Shown here: piece by piece, positions 46,369 to 55,446 of the stretch | Position numbering within the stretch: position 1 is the first letter of the stretch | Layout: each line of letters begins with the position of its first letter | DNA from: Clostridium sp. | GTDB taxonomy: Bacteria > Bacillota > Clostridia > Clostridiales > Clostridiaceae | Direction of reading: 5' to 3' | Assembly (NCBI GenBank): GCA_031292145.1 | Contig: JARLHR010000140.1 | Span: 1 to 64,000 of the forward strand | DNA: 64,000 nucleotides | Program-made: the position numbers and the translations under genes | Notes under the pieces: generated by a model | What the model saw: the letters and a program-made list of their open reading frames with translations, nothing else | Database searches by the model: none | Told to the model about the DNA's origin: nothing

Positions 46369-47298
46369 TTATTTAACCTTTTGTATAGAATTAATTTTAT
46401 ACGTAGAGCCAGTTTTCTCTAAATCAATTATTAGTATAAATTCAGTTTTATTACTTAGAGTACCCTTAAGATTACTTTTCTCAAAAGATAATCTCCATCT
46501 AATTGCATATGGTTCTCCTGATTGAGTCCATTTATAGTCGTAGAAGAAGCCATTTTGAAATGAATAAGAATAATTGTCTTTATCTAAGCTCCAAAGTAAA
46601 GATAAATTTTCTTTGTCAATAGCGGAAGTAAAAATATCTGGAAGATTATCAAGAATATATGGAAGTTCAACTATGTTAATAAAGTTTGTTACTGAATCTA
46701 ATGAAGGAACGCTAGAATTCTCTTTGCTAGTATCTAAAGTATAATCATTTATAAGCATAAAACTATTTAATGAAGAAAGTCCTTCAGATGATGATAATGA
46801 GTAACATTGAGGAGTTTTTGAATTTTTACAATCTAGTATACCAAAAATATTATTATTACTTGAGTAAACTAAAGCAAAATTTTTTTTATTCCAATGAAAC
46901 ACATAGCATGCGCTTTTATTGTTTTTAGAACCTTGAAGAATAATTTCAGGTATATTATCTCTAGAAATATCGTGAAGATAAATTTTAGGCTCCCAATGAG
47001 TGTTAGTATTAAAAAGTGTCTTATCTTTAATTTGATTTGAAAGTGAAAAACTATCGTTAGAACAAGTAATATTTAAATCAATTTTATTTTCAGCGTTTGA
47101 TAATTGCAAGGAATCCTTCTGTCCATCACCAGTTAAGTCAATTGGTGGTGTTTGAGAAATATTTACTGGAGATATAGTTTGTATTGATTTATATTTAATA
47201 GAAGTAAAGTAAATAATAACTGCACTTAATGTAATTGCTACTATTAAATACAATAATAAATTTATTAAAAGTTTTTTCTTAATTATTAAGATTTTCAT
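46369..47298 (-). CDS. Membrane-anchored protein with a Ca-binding-like repeat
   Basis: A 309-residue protein with one N-terminal membrane helix (residues ~12-32) and the rest outside the cell. IDLTGDGQKDSLQL near residue 55 and ISRDNIPEIILQG near 110 resemble VCBS/FG-GAP calcium loops (DxTGDGxxD). The remainder has no recognised motif. GAGGTGATAC precedes the ATG on the minus strand. The stop lies three bases from the end of repeat copy F. It is transcribed towards that repeat and has no other obvious terminator. Confidence 0.65.
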   Translation of the reverse strand: MKILIIKKKLLINLLLYLIVAITLSAVIIYFTSIKYKSIQTISPVNISQTPPIDLTGDGQKDSLQLSNAENKIDLNITCSNDSFSLSNQIKDKTLFNTNTHWEPKIYLHDISRDNIPEIILQGSKNNKSACYVFHWNKKNFALVYSSNNNIFGILDCKNSKTPQCYSLSSSEGLSSLNSFMLINDYTLDTSKENSSVPSLDSVTNFINIVELPYILDNLPDIFTSAIDKENLSLLWSLDKDNYSYSFQNGFFYDYKWTQSGEPYAIRWRLSFEKSNLKGTLSNKTEFILIIDLEKTGSTYKINSIQKVK

Positions 47299-47365
47299 TA
47301 TGTATCACCTCAGTAAATTATATGTTAATATAGAGATACATATTAATCATAATGAAATGATTAAA

Positions 47366-47412
47366 TAAAAAAAGACTATAACAATAAATAAAAATTCACT
47401 GTTATAGTTTAA
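47366..47412 (-). terminator. Terminator of the PerR-like gene
   Basis: On the minus strand, ACTATAACA pairs with TGTTATAGT around a ~17-base loop and runs into CTTTTTTT. Confidence 0.8.
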
Positions 47413-47420
47413 ATTAAGAT

Positions 47421-47828
47421 TTATTGACAATTGGTACAATAACCATAAAAATAAATCTTATTAGTAATAATTTGATAATCAGTATGCTCTTCAGCCAAAG
47501 AATTAAGATTATCTAAAGATAAATCTTTAAAATCATCAACTCTGCCACAGCCTAAACATTGTAAATGAGGATGAGGGGCTGAGTTTCCATCATATCTAAA
47601 ATTTCCTTCTCCAACGTTTATTTCTTGTATTAATTCAACATCAACTAGTGTTTTTAAAGCTTTATATACCGTGGCTAAACTCATAGTTGGGTATTGAATA
47701 TGAATATCTGTATAAATAACATCAGCTGAAGGGTGAGAAGTCGTATTTAGCAAATAATTATATACTGCAAGTCTTTGAGGAGTTAATTTTAGCTTTTTTT
47801 CCCTGAAAATTGAAGCTATTTGTTCCAT
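47421..47828 (-). CDS. Fur-family regulator, PerR-like
   Basis: A 135-residue metal-dependent repressor. The winged helix (LTPQRLAVYNYLL, SLATVYKALKTL) is followed by the metal site HPHLQCLGCGRVDD and the second cysteine pair CTNC at the very end, the structural zinc site. The Asp-rich regulatory segment DDFKDLSLDNL and the short length fit PerR, the peroxide sensor, better than Fur, but subtype assignment is uncertain. The ATTATAA at about 47863 just upstream looks like half of a Per box, suggesting self-control. Confidence 0.85.
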   Translation of the reverse strand: MEQIASIFREKKLKLTPQRLAVYNYLLNTTSHPSADVIYTDIHIQYPTMSLATVYKALKTLVDVELIQEINVGEGNFRYDGNSAPHPHLQCLGCGRVDDFKDLSLDNLNSLAEEHTDYQIITNKIYFYGYCTNCQ

Positions 47829-48228
47829 ATTTTACACCTCACTTTCAAATATTTTATTATAGATTATAACATAAATACAGAGATATAGTCAATTCAATTG
47901 ATTAAAATTATTCAATGATAATAGTTATTAATTATTATTTTATTAAATGATAAAAATTATTAATTAATTTTTATTAAATGATAATATATATTAAAAATTA
48001 ATTAAATTTTATAATTAACATATAAAAAAATTAAAATAATATTGTATGACTAGGAAAAGTCTGTTAAACTTAAATAAGAAAATGCTAATTGATTTACATT
48101 TTTTAAGGTATAATATTATATTAATTTTACAATTCCACAATGAGGATACTAATTTTTATTACAGACTTTTGATTATATAGCCTATGATAAAAATACAATA
48201 TTTTAATTTAATAAGGAGGCGTATTTTT
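47829..48228 (+). promoter_or_regulatory. Very AT-rich divergent region with a possible Per box
   Basis: About 400 bases, among the most AT-rich of the window. TTTTATTATAGATTATAAC at 47852-47870 contains one good Per-box half (ATTATAA). Imperfect copies of ATTAAATGATAA occur at about 47943 and 47975. GTATGACTAGGAAAAG and beyond hold no gene. Confidence 0.4.
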
Positions 48229-48546
48229 GTGGGAAAATATAAAGTTGGAGATGAATTAATAATAGTTAATGATCCCAATAAAGATAATGCAAAATTAAAG
48301 GAATTAACAACTTTAACTGTTGATGGAGATTTTGCTCAAATATCTTGGGGAATTAAAATTCTACAAGTAGAATATGATAAGCCAAATGTAACTTTGACTT
48401 ATAAAAATGCTAAAGGTGAAAAAAATAAAGTTTTTTCAGTATGCAAAGACATAGAAAACTTTGATAAAGAAAAAGTTTTAGAAAAAGCTTTACTTAGAGC
48501 TTTTCAAAATGAAATTATAAATATTTCAGCTGATAAAAACAAATAG
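48229..48546 (+). CDS. Small protein of unknown function (105 aa)
   Basis: A 105-residue protein starting at GTG, with a perfect AAGGAGG nine bases upstream. It opens MGKYKVGDELIIVNDPNKDN and continues with alternating β strands (ITWGIK-like ISWGIKILQVEYD, VTLTYKNAKGEKNKVF) and a C-terminal helix. It has no membrane segment. The upstream in-frame ATG at 48184 lacks a site. The fold looks like a small β-barrel, but no family was recognised. A terminator follows. Confidence 0.65.
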   Translation: MGKYKVGDELIIVNDPNKDNAKLKELTTLTVDGDFAQISWGIKILQVEYDKPNVTLTYKNAKGEKNKVFSVCKDIENFDKEKVLEKALLRAFQNEIINISADKNK

Positions 48547-48556
48547 TGAATTTATT

Positions 48557-48598
48557 ACAAGGGAGTAACTTTAATTTAAGGTTACTCCTTTGTTATTA
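48557..48598 (+). terminator. Terminator after the 105-aa gene
   Basis: AAGGGAGTAAC (48559-48569) pairs with GTTACTCCTT (48581-48590), followed by TGTTATTATT. Confidence 0.75.
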
Positions 48599-48699
48599 TT
48601 TAAATGTTATTCCATCAATTGGGAAAATGTTTACTTTTTATTTTAATTGTAATATAATGGAGTTATAAAATTGGAATTGAGAGAAAAGGATGAGGTATT

Positions 48700-48927
48700 A
48701 TGAGCAGATGTCCATTTTGGTCAACTAAAAGAGAAAAGATTGAATGTTATAATGAATGTCCTATACTAGGAACTGGATCATTGCAAGGTGAAGGTAATGA
48801 AAAGTGTGTTTTTCATGAATGCAGTGAAGAAAGTGACATAAGTTTTAGAGATAGTATAAAAGATGAATATAGTTTTCTTAATTTATTAATATATGACGAA
48901 GAAAAAAGTTTAAATATTAGTTATTAG
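48700..48927 (+). CDS. Small Cys-motif protein (75 aa)
   Basis: A 75-residue acidic protein. The N-terminal half has five cysteines: CPFWSTKREKIECYNECP and CVFHEC. The pattern CPFW...ECYNECP looks like a small zinc or iron-sulfur fold of a clostridial orphan family. The C-terminal half is acidic and helical. GATGAGGT precedes the ATG. No function can be named. Confidence 0.65.
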   Translation: MSRCPFWSTKREKIECYNECPILGTGSLQGEGNEKCVFHECSEESDISFRDSIKDEYSFLNLLIYDEEKSLNISY

Positions 48928-48944
48928 ATAATTAAAAAAGAAAT

Positions 48945-49010
48945 CAAAATTAAAATAATAGACCTAATACGCAAGTATACGGGTCTATTATTTTTTTATT
49001 GTGATTTAAT
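48945..49010 (+). repeat. Family-2-like terminator hairpin
   Basis: AAATAATAGACC pairs with GGTCTATTATTT around TAATACGCAAGTATAC and ends in TTTTTTATT. It closely resembles the inner hairpin of the family-2 copy at 9826, but the GGCACAATC ends are gone. It would terminate the 75-aa gene and, facing the other way, pncB. Confidence 0.6.
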
Positions 49011-49053
49011 ACTTTGATTAAAAATAAAAACTAACAATTTTATAGATATCGTC

Positions 49054-50538
49054 TTAATCCTGTGTTTCATATGAAGTTGTGTATTTATGCAATAAAGAAT
49101 GCTTTAAAGACCATAAATTCTGTGATAAATCAACATAATAAGTGTGAGGATTTTCAAATCTGAGCACTTCAGGCCATAGTTTTTCAGATTCAAGTTTAGA
49201 AAATTCTTTTATTTCTAAAACAGAAGGCGATTCATATATACATTTCCCACTATTAAATATTTGAACTTGAAGATCATTAGTATAATAATTTTTGATTTTT
49301 TTTCTCTTCCAAGTATGAATAGGATCAAATAATACCAAAGGTTCATTTTCAGTGATAACTTCATCTCTTAATGTAATTAAGTCAGCTAATGCCTTGTGAG
49401 AAGTCTTATCAAAAATTCTTATTATTTTCTTAAAACCTGGGTTAGTTATTTTTTCATTATTTTCGCTTATTTTTATTTTTGGAATTATTTCACCGTTATT
49501 TTCTAAGGCAACTAGTTTGTAAACACCGCCAAAAACAGGTTCTGATTTTGCTGTTATAAGTCTTTCACCAACTCCAAATGAATTTATGCATGCACCTTGA
49601 TCTAGTACATCTTTTATTATATGTTCATCTAGAGAATTTGAAATAACTATATTACAATCCTCATACCCAGCAGCATCTAACATTTTTCTGCATTTAGTTG
49701 TTAAATAAGTAATATCACCAGAATCGATTCTAACACCACGAGGACGTTTGCCAAGAGGCTTTAAAACTTCGTCGAATACTTTTATTGCATTTGGTATACC
49801 TGATTTTATAACATTATAAGTATCAATAAGTAAGACACAATCATCAGGATAAATTTCTGACCAAGCTTTAAAAGCATCATATTCAGTATCGTATAACTGA
49901 ACCCAACTATGAGCCATGGTACCTACAGCAGGAATGTTAAACATTCTATCTGACATAGTACAAGCAGTTGAACTACATCCTCCAATAATAGCAGCTCTAG
50001 CACCATAAATGGCTCCATCATATCCTTGTGCTCTTCGTGAACCAAATTCCATTACAGGACGACCATCGGCAGCTCTACAAATTCTATTAGCCTTTGTAGC
50101 AATTAAAGTTTGATGATTTATAGTTAAAAGAATCATTGTTTCAAGAAATTGCGCTTGAATTACAGGTCCACGAACAGTTACAAGAGGTTCGTTAGGAAAT
50201 ACAGGGTTTCCTTCTGGAACAGCCCAAACATCACAGCTAAATTCAAAATCTCTTAAATATTCAAGGAATTCTTCAGAAAAAGTATTTTTATCTCTTAGAT
50301 AAGTAATATCATCATCAGTAAATTTTAAATTTCTTAGATAATCTATTAATTGATCGACACCAGCCATTATGCAATATCCGCCACCGTCGGGAACTCTTCT
50401 GAAAAACATGTCAAAATAAGCTATTCTATCTTTAAGTCCTTTAGCAAAATAACCATTTCCCATAGTTAATTCATAAAAATCAACTAACATTGTTAAATTT
50501 CTTTCATCTCTTACATTGAATTTAGATTTATTATCCAT
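49054..50538 (-). CDS. pncB: Nicotinate phosphoribosyltransferase
   Basis: A 494-residue enzyme of NAD salvage that makes nicotinate mononucleotide from nicotinate and PRPP. LVDFYELTMGNGYF is the N-terminal signature. EFGSRRAQGYDGAIYGARAA holds the substrate residues, GTMAHSWVQLYDTEYDAF holds the phosphorylated-His region, and VRIDSGDI the phosphate loop. The length fits the bacterial long form. AAAGGAGAC precedes the ATG. It stands alone and divergent from the helicase gene, with repeat copy G between them. Confidence 0.94.
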   Translation of the reverse strand: MDNKSKFNVRDERNLTMLVDFYELTMGNGYFAKGLKDRIAYFDMFFRRVPDGGGYCIMAGVDQLIDYLRNLKFTDDDITYLRDKNTFSEEFLEYLRDFEFSCDVWAVPEGNPVFPNEPLVTVRGPVIQAQFLETMILLTINHQTLIATKANRICRAADGRPVMEFGSRRAQGYDGAIYGARAAIIGGCSSTACTMSDRMFNIPAVGTMAHSWVQLYDTEYDAFKAWSEIYPDDCVLLIDTYNVIKSGIPNAIKVFDEVLKPLGKRPRGVRIDSGDITYLTTKCRKMLDAAGYEDCNIVISNSLDEHIIKDVLDQGACINSFGVGERLITAKSEPVFGGVYKLVALENNGEIIPKIKISENNEKITNPGFKKIIRIFDKTSHKALADLITLRDEVITENEPLVLFDPIHTWKRKKIKNYYTNDLQVQIFNSGKCIYESPSVLEIKEFSKLESEKLWPEVLRFENPHTYYVDLSQNLWSLKHSLLHKYTTSYETQD

Positions 50539-50650
50539 AATAGTCTCCTTTAAAAAAATCCATTAAATAATTTCAGCTTAATAATTTTTATACAAAATAA
50601 TTATAAATTAGATATATAAACCTATTGTACATCTATAATACTTTGATTAC

Positions 50651-50935
50651 AATATAGTTGCTATAAACTTATGGTTATGCAAGACATTACCTAAATCAAA
50701 TACATTTTTATTCCACAGGACTATGAAAATATCGCTGGAAGGTCTAAATGTTAGGTTGTACTCATTTCTGCTTGTTCCAACTATTCAGTTGGACAAGTAG
50801 AAAATGGAACAACCTACCATTAAGACCTTCGGCAGCTCATTTTCAAATGCCTGTTTCATAAAAATGTATTTGATTTCTGGTGTGGATATGTACTTAAAGT
50901 TTAGTAAATGTGTATGAATGTTCCAGCAATAAATT
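50651..50935 (-). repeat. Family-1 hairpin element, copy G
   Basis: On the plus strand AATGTTAGG (50747-50755) pairs with CCTACCATT (50813-50821, one mismatch). The apical stem TCCAACT / AGTTGGA closes it. The constant pieces read on the minus strand are TTGTTCCA, CTTGTCC, GGAACAAGC and TGAGTACAA. The GCATAA-type end is on the left, so the orientation is minus. Confidence 0.8.
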
Positions 50936-51110
50936 GCAAATGAAGATATATTTGGTTTAAATATGGGTTTGCGTAAAATAACGCATATTTTTTAATATTT
51001 TAAATCAATCTGAAATTTATATATAATTATGGATAGAATTTGAAATATATAGTTTTGAATTCTAAGGATGAACATACGCAAAATGAAAAGAAGAAAGAAG
51101 GATTTTAATA

Positions 51111-53129
51111 GTGGGTTACAACCTTGATAAATACCAGATGAGTGCAGTAAAAGCAAATGAGAGAAATACATTAATAGTTGCAGCACCTGGCTCTGGTAAA
51201 ACGACTGTTATAATAAATAAAGTTAATGACTTAGTTGAAAATAGAAAAGTTTCTAATGGAAATATAATAGTAATAACTTTTACTAAAGCAGCTGCTCAAA
51301 ACATGAAAAAGAGGTATGAAGATGCTTTTAATAAAAAGGTTTCGCCTTTTTTTGGGACATTTCATGGTTTATTTTATAAAATGATTTTAAGATGTGGTAA
51401 AAAAATAGATATAATAGATGGAGCTATTGTTCGTAAAATAGTAAGTAATGTGCTAAGCAAATATTTTGATGAAATTAATGAAGATAAAATAAAGGAAGCA
51501 GTAAATAATATTTCATTATATAAAACTTCAAGAGTACCTTTGAGCGAATTTAAACCATCTTTTACAAAAGAAATTTTTAATGAGGCTTTAGAGAAGTATG
51601 AAGAATATAAACGAGAAAATAATAAACGTGATTTTGATGATTTAGCTATAGAAGTTTTGGAATTACTTCAAAATGATGAAAAGATACTTTCGAGCTATAG
51701 AAAATTATTTAAGTATGTATTAGTTGATGAATTTCAGGATTGTGATGAAATGCAAATTGACTTTTTAAGATTGATAAATGAGGGTAAAGATAATTATCTT
51801 TTTGCAGTTGGAGATGAGGATCAATGCATCTATTCCTTTAGAGGCTCAAAGCCTGAATATATGGTTAGCTTTGATAAAATATTTAAGGAAGGGAAGAAAT
51901 ATTATTTATCAATTAATTATAGAAGTAAAATGAATATAGTTGATAAATCGAAAGATATAATAAGCTTTAATAATAAAAGAAACAACAAAGAAATACAATG
52001 GAATAGGGAGTCGGAAGGGATTATCAGATGGTTTAATCCATATAATGAAAAAATGCAAGGGGAAAGCTTAGCAGATATAATTTTTAATAATAAAAATCTT
52101 GGAATTCCCTGTGAAGATAACGCTGTATTATATAGAACTAATATAGAATCCATGACAATTATAGATGTTTTAACAAAAAGAAAAATTCCATTTACATTAT
52201 TAGATAGGGAATATAATTTTTTTGACAATTTTATATGTAGGGACTTAATTGCTTATTTAAAGTTATCCATTAATCAATTTGATACAGAAAGCTTCTTTCA
52301 AATAATTAATAAACCTTTTAGGTATATAAGTAAGAGTAACTTTGCTTATATAAAAAATTATGTAAAGGAAGAAAATCCATTTACTATATTAATAAATAAG
52401 GAAGATATACCTCCATTTCAAAAGAAAAAGCTTGATGATTTACGGAAGGAAATAAACTATTTGAATAAAATATCACTGTCATCAGCAATTTCATATATAA
52501 TTACAGATTTAGGGTACATAGATTACTTAAAGGAATATGCTAAAAAGTTTAATCAAAGTTTAGAAGATTTAGAAGATACAATAGAAGAATTTAAAATATC
52601 AGCAGAAGGATACAAAACCATATTTGAGTTTTTGGGGCATATAGAGGAAGTAAAGCAAACAATAGAAGAAAGCAAGAAGAAAACTAAAAGAGATGGCGTT
52701 ATACTTAGTACAATACATGGAGTAAAAGGAATGGAATTTAAGAACGTCTATGTTATTAATTGTGTTGAAGAAACTATGCCTCATGCTAATAGCATAAAAG
52801 ATAACATAGAAGAGGAGAGAAGATTATTCTATGTTGGAATAACACGTGCAATAGATAATTTATATTTATTTTCTCCAAGAAACAGGAAAGGGCAGTTTAA
52901 GGATGTTTCAAGATTTATTCTTGAAGGAAAATTAAATGACATGCCTGTAGATACTTATGGTTATGAAGTTGGAAGCAAGGTAGCCCATAAAGCTTATGGT
53001 TTAGGAGAAATAGAAGCGTTTGATGAGAAGGATAAAGATAAGATTAAATTGAAATTTAGTGATGGGACTTTCCGGAGTTTTTCTTTAAAGGTTTTGATTG
53101 ATAATGGTTTGATTGAGAAGATTGAGTAA
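51111..53129 (+). CDS. UvrD/Rep-family DNA helicase
   Basis: A 672-residue superfamily 1A helicase. Motif I APGSGKTT is at about residue 25. Motif Ia TFTKAAAQNM, motif II LVDEFQDCD, motif III VGDEDQCIYSFRGS, motif IV SINYRS, motif V STIHGVKGMEFKNVYVI and motif VI EERRLFYVGITRA are all present. The C-terminal ~55 residues (GSKVAHKAYGLGEIEAFD) form the PcrA-type RNA-polymerase-binding Tudor fold. It starts at GTG after GAAGAAAGAAGG. It is shorter than PcrA (~740 residues) and is probably an accessory paralogue. Confidence 0.9.
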   Translation: MGYNLDKYQMSAVKANERNTLIVAAPGSGKTTVIINKVNDLVENRKVSNGNIIVITFTKAAAQNMKKRYEDAFNKKVSPFFGTFHGLFYKMILRCGKKIDIIDGAIVRKIVSNVLSKYFDEINEDKIKEAVNNISLYKTSRVPLSEFKPSFTKEIFNEALEKYEEYKRENNKRDFDDLAIEVLELLQNDEKILSSYRKLFKYVLVDEFQDCDEMQIDFLRLINEGKDNYLFAVGDEDQCIYSFRGSKPEYMVSFDKIFKEGKKYYLSINYRSKMNIVDKSKDIISFNNKRNNKEIQWNRESEGIIRWFNPYNEKMQGESLADIIFNNKNLGIPCEDNAVLYRTNIESMTIIDVLTKRKIPFTLLDREYNFFDNFICRDLIAYLKLSINQFDTESFFQIINKPFRYISKSNFAYIKNYVKEENPFTILINKEDIPPFQKKKLDDLRKEINYLNKISLSSAISYIITDLGYIDYLKEYAKKFNQSLEDLEDTIEEFKISAEGYKTIFEFLGHIEEVKQTIEESKKKTKRDGVILSTIHGVKGMEFKNVYVINCVEETMPHANSIKDNIEEERRLFYVGITRAIDNLYLFSPRNRKGQFKDVSRFILEGKLNDMPVDTYGYEVGSKVAHKAYGLGEIEAFDEKDKDKIKLKFSDGTFRSFSLKVLIDNGLIEKIE

Positions 53130-53210
53130 GTGAAATTCGGCAGCTATGATATGTACTAAATTTAAAGCAGAAGAAATTTTTTATAGTAATATTTCCTTTC
53201 GTTGAAGTAC

Positions 53211-53238
53211 TTGGAAATTAAAGTAAGAGTGATATAAT
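53211..53238 (+). promoter_or_regulatory. Promoter of the lectin-like gene
   Basis: TTGGAA at 53211-53216 and TATAAT at 53233-53238 are 16 bases apart, 32 bases before the ATG. Confidence 0.6.
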
Positions 53239-53269
53239 AATGTAGAAGAATAAATGAGAGGTAAATAAA

Positions 53270-54006
53270 ATGAGAAAATCAAAATTATCGAAATTAATAG
53301 CTAGTTCAGTATTAATATTAAGTCCGGTAGGAGCGAGTGCAGAATGGAGACAAAATAGTACAGGTTGGTGGTATGCAGAAGGAAGTTCTTATGCTACAGG
53401 TTGGAGATTGATTGATGGAAAGTATTATTATTTTAGCGATAATGGTTATATGCTGCATGATACTTACATTGATGGATATGAACTGGGTTCTGATGGTGCA
53501 TGGGTAGTGTCTACTCCAAGAGTTTCAACGGCAACTAATTATTCTGCAAATTTAGTTAATTTACAAATAGTTCGTGGGTTAGATACGAGTAGAAATTTAT
53601 TAAGTTGTACGGAGGATGGAACTGTAGTTGATTTATGGACCGGAGATGATGGAAGTGGACGCCAGAAATGGCGATTCACACGTGTCAATGGTTATGATGA
53701 TGTTTATAATATTAGAGTAGTTAATGGTGTTAATTGTAGTAGTAGTTACTTAAGTTCTACTCCGGATGGGACTGCGGTTGATTTATGGCCTGTAGATGAT
53801 GGAAGTGGGCGTCAAAGATGGAAGATAACACCTATAAGTGATTCTTCACAAATAATACTTATTTAATTCAAGTTTATGATGGTGTTTCATCAGGAAGAAA
53901 ATACTTAAGCACTAGTGAGGACGGAACTATAGTTAACTTATGGGCTGTAGATGATGGAAGTGGACGTCAAGAATGGGTAATACCAAATTTGAAATCTAGG
54001 GAATAA
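53270..54006 (+). pseudogene. Secreted lectin with cell-wall-binding repeat, frameshifted in its third lobe
   Basis: It has a signal peptide (residues 1-24), then two WYY cell-wall-binding repeats (EWRQNSTGWWYAEGS, GWRLIDGKYYYFSDNGYM) and a ricin-B-type β-trefoil. Two lobes, ending GSGRQKW and GSGRQRW, are in the first frame, which stops at 53866. The third lobe (GRKYLSTSEDGTIVNLWAVD, then GSGRQEW) continues from 53851 in the -1 frame to the stop at 54006. A trefoil needs three lobes, so a one-base change near 53848-53851 has probably broken it. A sequencing error or programmed shift cannot be excluded. The intact 5' frame codes for 198 residues. Confidence 0.75.
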
Positions 54007-54063
54007 GAAAAACTTTGAATATAGAAGTGAGTCATGATGAAAATTATAGATTGAGGTAGTAAA

Positions 54064-54114
54064 GCAAAACAGAACGAAATATTTGGGATAATAAGTCGTT
54101 CTGTTTTGATTTTA
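54064..54114 (+). terminator. Terminator between the lectin and GH16 genes
   Basis: AAAACAGAACGA (54066-54077) pairs with TCGTTCTGTTTT (54096-54107), followed by GATTTTATT. A-rich sequence on the left would also serve the minus-strand gene. Confidence 0.8.
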
Positions 54115-54155
54115 TTCGGTTTACACAAAATTCTTTACAGAGCCAATTAATGTAG

Positions 54156-55232
54156 TTATGAATTAACCCAAGCACCATTTGAATCCAAGTAATATCCATC
54201 AATAGTTGTATTTTTTAACATAATGCCATCGTCATTTAGATAATACCAATTACCATTGTCATTTACCCAGCCAGTTTTTCTTTGACCATTGGAATCTAAA
54301 TAGTACCAATAATCTTTAGTGTATAACCAACCTTTAAATGGGTTCCCATCTCCATCTAAGTAATACCAAGAACCAGTCTTTTCATCTTTATACCATGTAT
54401 TTCTTCCTTTAATATTAGAAGAATCATCAGAGTGTTTATTATACACACGTACATAATCGACGTACATTTTTGCAGGGAATTTAGTTGATGAATCAGGACT
54501 TTTAGGCCAGTTTCCACCAACTGCCAGGTTTAATACAATAAAGAAAGGTTTTTGAAAAGGGGTAGTACCATTGTTGCCATTCTTAATATTATATTCGAAA
54601 TATTGAGTATCATCTACAAACCATTTTATAGATTCAGGACTCCATTCAATTGAATAATTATGGTACTGCGTAACATCAATTTTTAATTTGCTGCCTTCAG
54701 ACTGCATTCCGTCTGCAGTTCTCCAATGAAGAGTACCCCAAATATATTCATCATAATTTATATGTTCCATAATATCTAGTTCTCCGCAATCAGGCCAATC
54801 TATAGCTGCCATATTGGAGCCTAATATCCAGAAGGCTGGCCAAAGTCCTTGATCTTCTGGAAGTTTAATTCTGGCTTCAATTTTTCCATAAAGAAAGTTT
54901 TGTAAGCCTTGAGTTTTTAATCGCGCAGAAGTATAATCACATCCACCATAGGATTCTTTTCTAGCTTCAATGACTAGATTTCCATTTTCCACTCTTGAAT
55001 TTTCAGGACTGTTTGTATAATATTCAAGTTCATTATTACCTAATCCATGAGCGGCAATGTCATAAGTCCAATTAGAAGTGTTAATTTCGTTGCCATCAAA
55101 TTCGTCGCTCCAAGTTAGATCCCATTTGTCTGAATTTTGAATGGTTGTAGCATTTGCTAACAAAGAAAGCAAAGTTGTATTGCATAATAAAATTATACTA
55201 GTTATTATCGATGTTAATTTAGATATTTTCAT
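54156..55232 (-). CDS. Secreted GH16 β-glucanase with cell-wall-binding repeats
   Basis: A protein of about 358 residues. The signal peptide (1-27) is followed by a family 16 glycoside hydrolase domain (WDLTWSDEFDGNEINTSNW to YVDYVRVYNK). The catalytic motif is GELDIMEHI (E-x-D-x-x-E), typical of laminarinase/lichenase-type endo-β-1,3(4)-glucanases. The C-terminal ~75 residues hold three WYY repeats (TGSWYYLDGDGNPFKGW, WYYLDSNGQRKTGW, NWYYLNDDGIM). AAAGGAG fixes the ATG at 55232; the longer upstream frame is not needed. Expected to be anchored on the cell surface. Confidence 0.9.
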   Translation of the reverse strand: MKISKLTSIITSIILLCNTTLLSLLANATTIQNSDKWDLTWSDEFDGNEINTSNWTYDIAAHGLGNNELEYYTNSPENSRVENGNLVIEARKESYGGCDYTSARLKTQGLQNFLYGKIEARIKLPEDQGLWPAFWILGSNMAAIDWPDCGELDIMEHINYDEYIWGTLHWRTADGMQSEGSKLKIDVTQYHNYSIEWSPESIKWFVDDTQYFEYNIKNGNNGTTPFQKPFFIVLNLAVGGNWPKSPDSSTKFPAKMYVDYVRVYNKHSDDSSNIKGRNTWYKDEKTGSWYYLDGDGNPFKGWLYTKDYWYYLDSNGQRKTGWVNDNGNWYYLNDDGIMLKNTTIDGYYLDSNGAWVNS

Positions 55233-55414
55233 ACAATCTCCTTTTGAAATTTTCATTCTCAATATTTTGATTTTATATAAAATGATAGTCATAAAATTTA
55301 TACTCAAATATAATCCCTAAAATTTAGCATGCTTTTATATTTTTGACTCTATTGTAATAATTTTAAGCTAATTCCATTATATTGGCAACATTACAAAACT
55401 TATTTGAAGGAAGA

Positions 55415-55446
55415 TAAGGCGAATAAATAAATAACAAGTTCAGGTA
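55415..55446 (+). repeat. Family-2 element, solo end
   Basis: AAGGCGAATAAATAAATAAC followed by AAGTTCAGG resembles the left end of the copy at 61244 (GGCACAATAAAATAAATAAC). No right end was found; it borders gene debris. Confidence 0.5.

Noticed and set aside
53840-53870. Programmed -1 frameshift in the lectin gene
   Set aside because: No X-XXY-YYZ slippery heptamer or following stem is visible; a simple mutation or sequence error is more likely.
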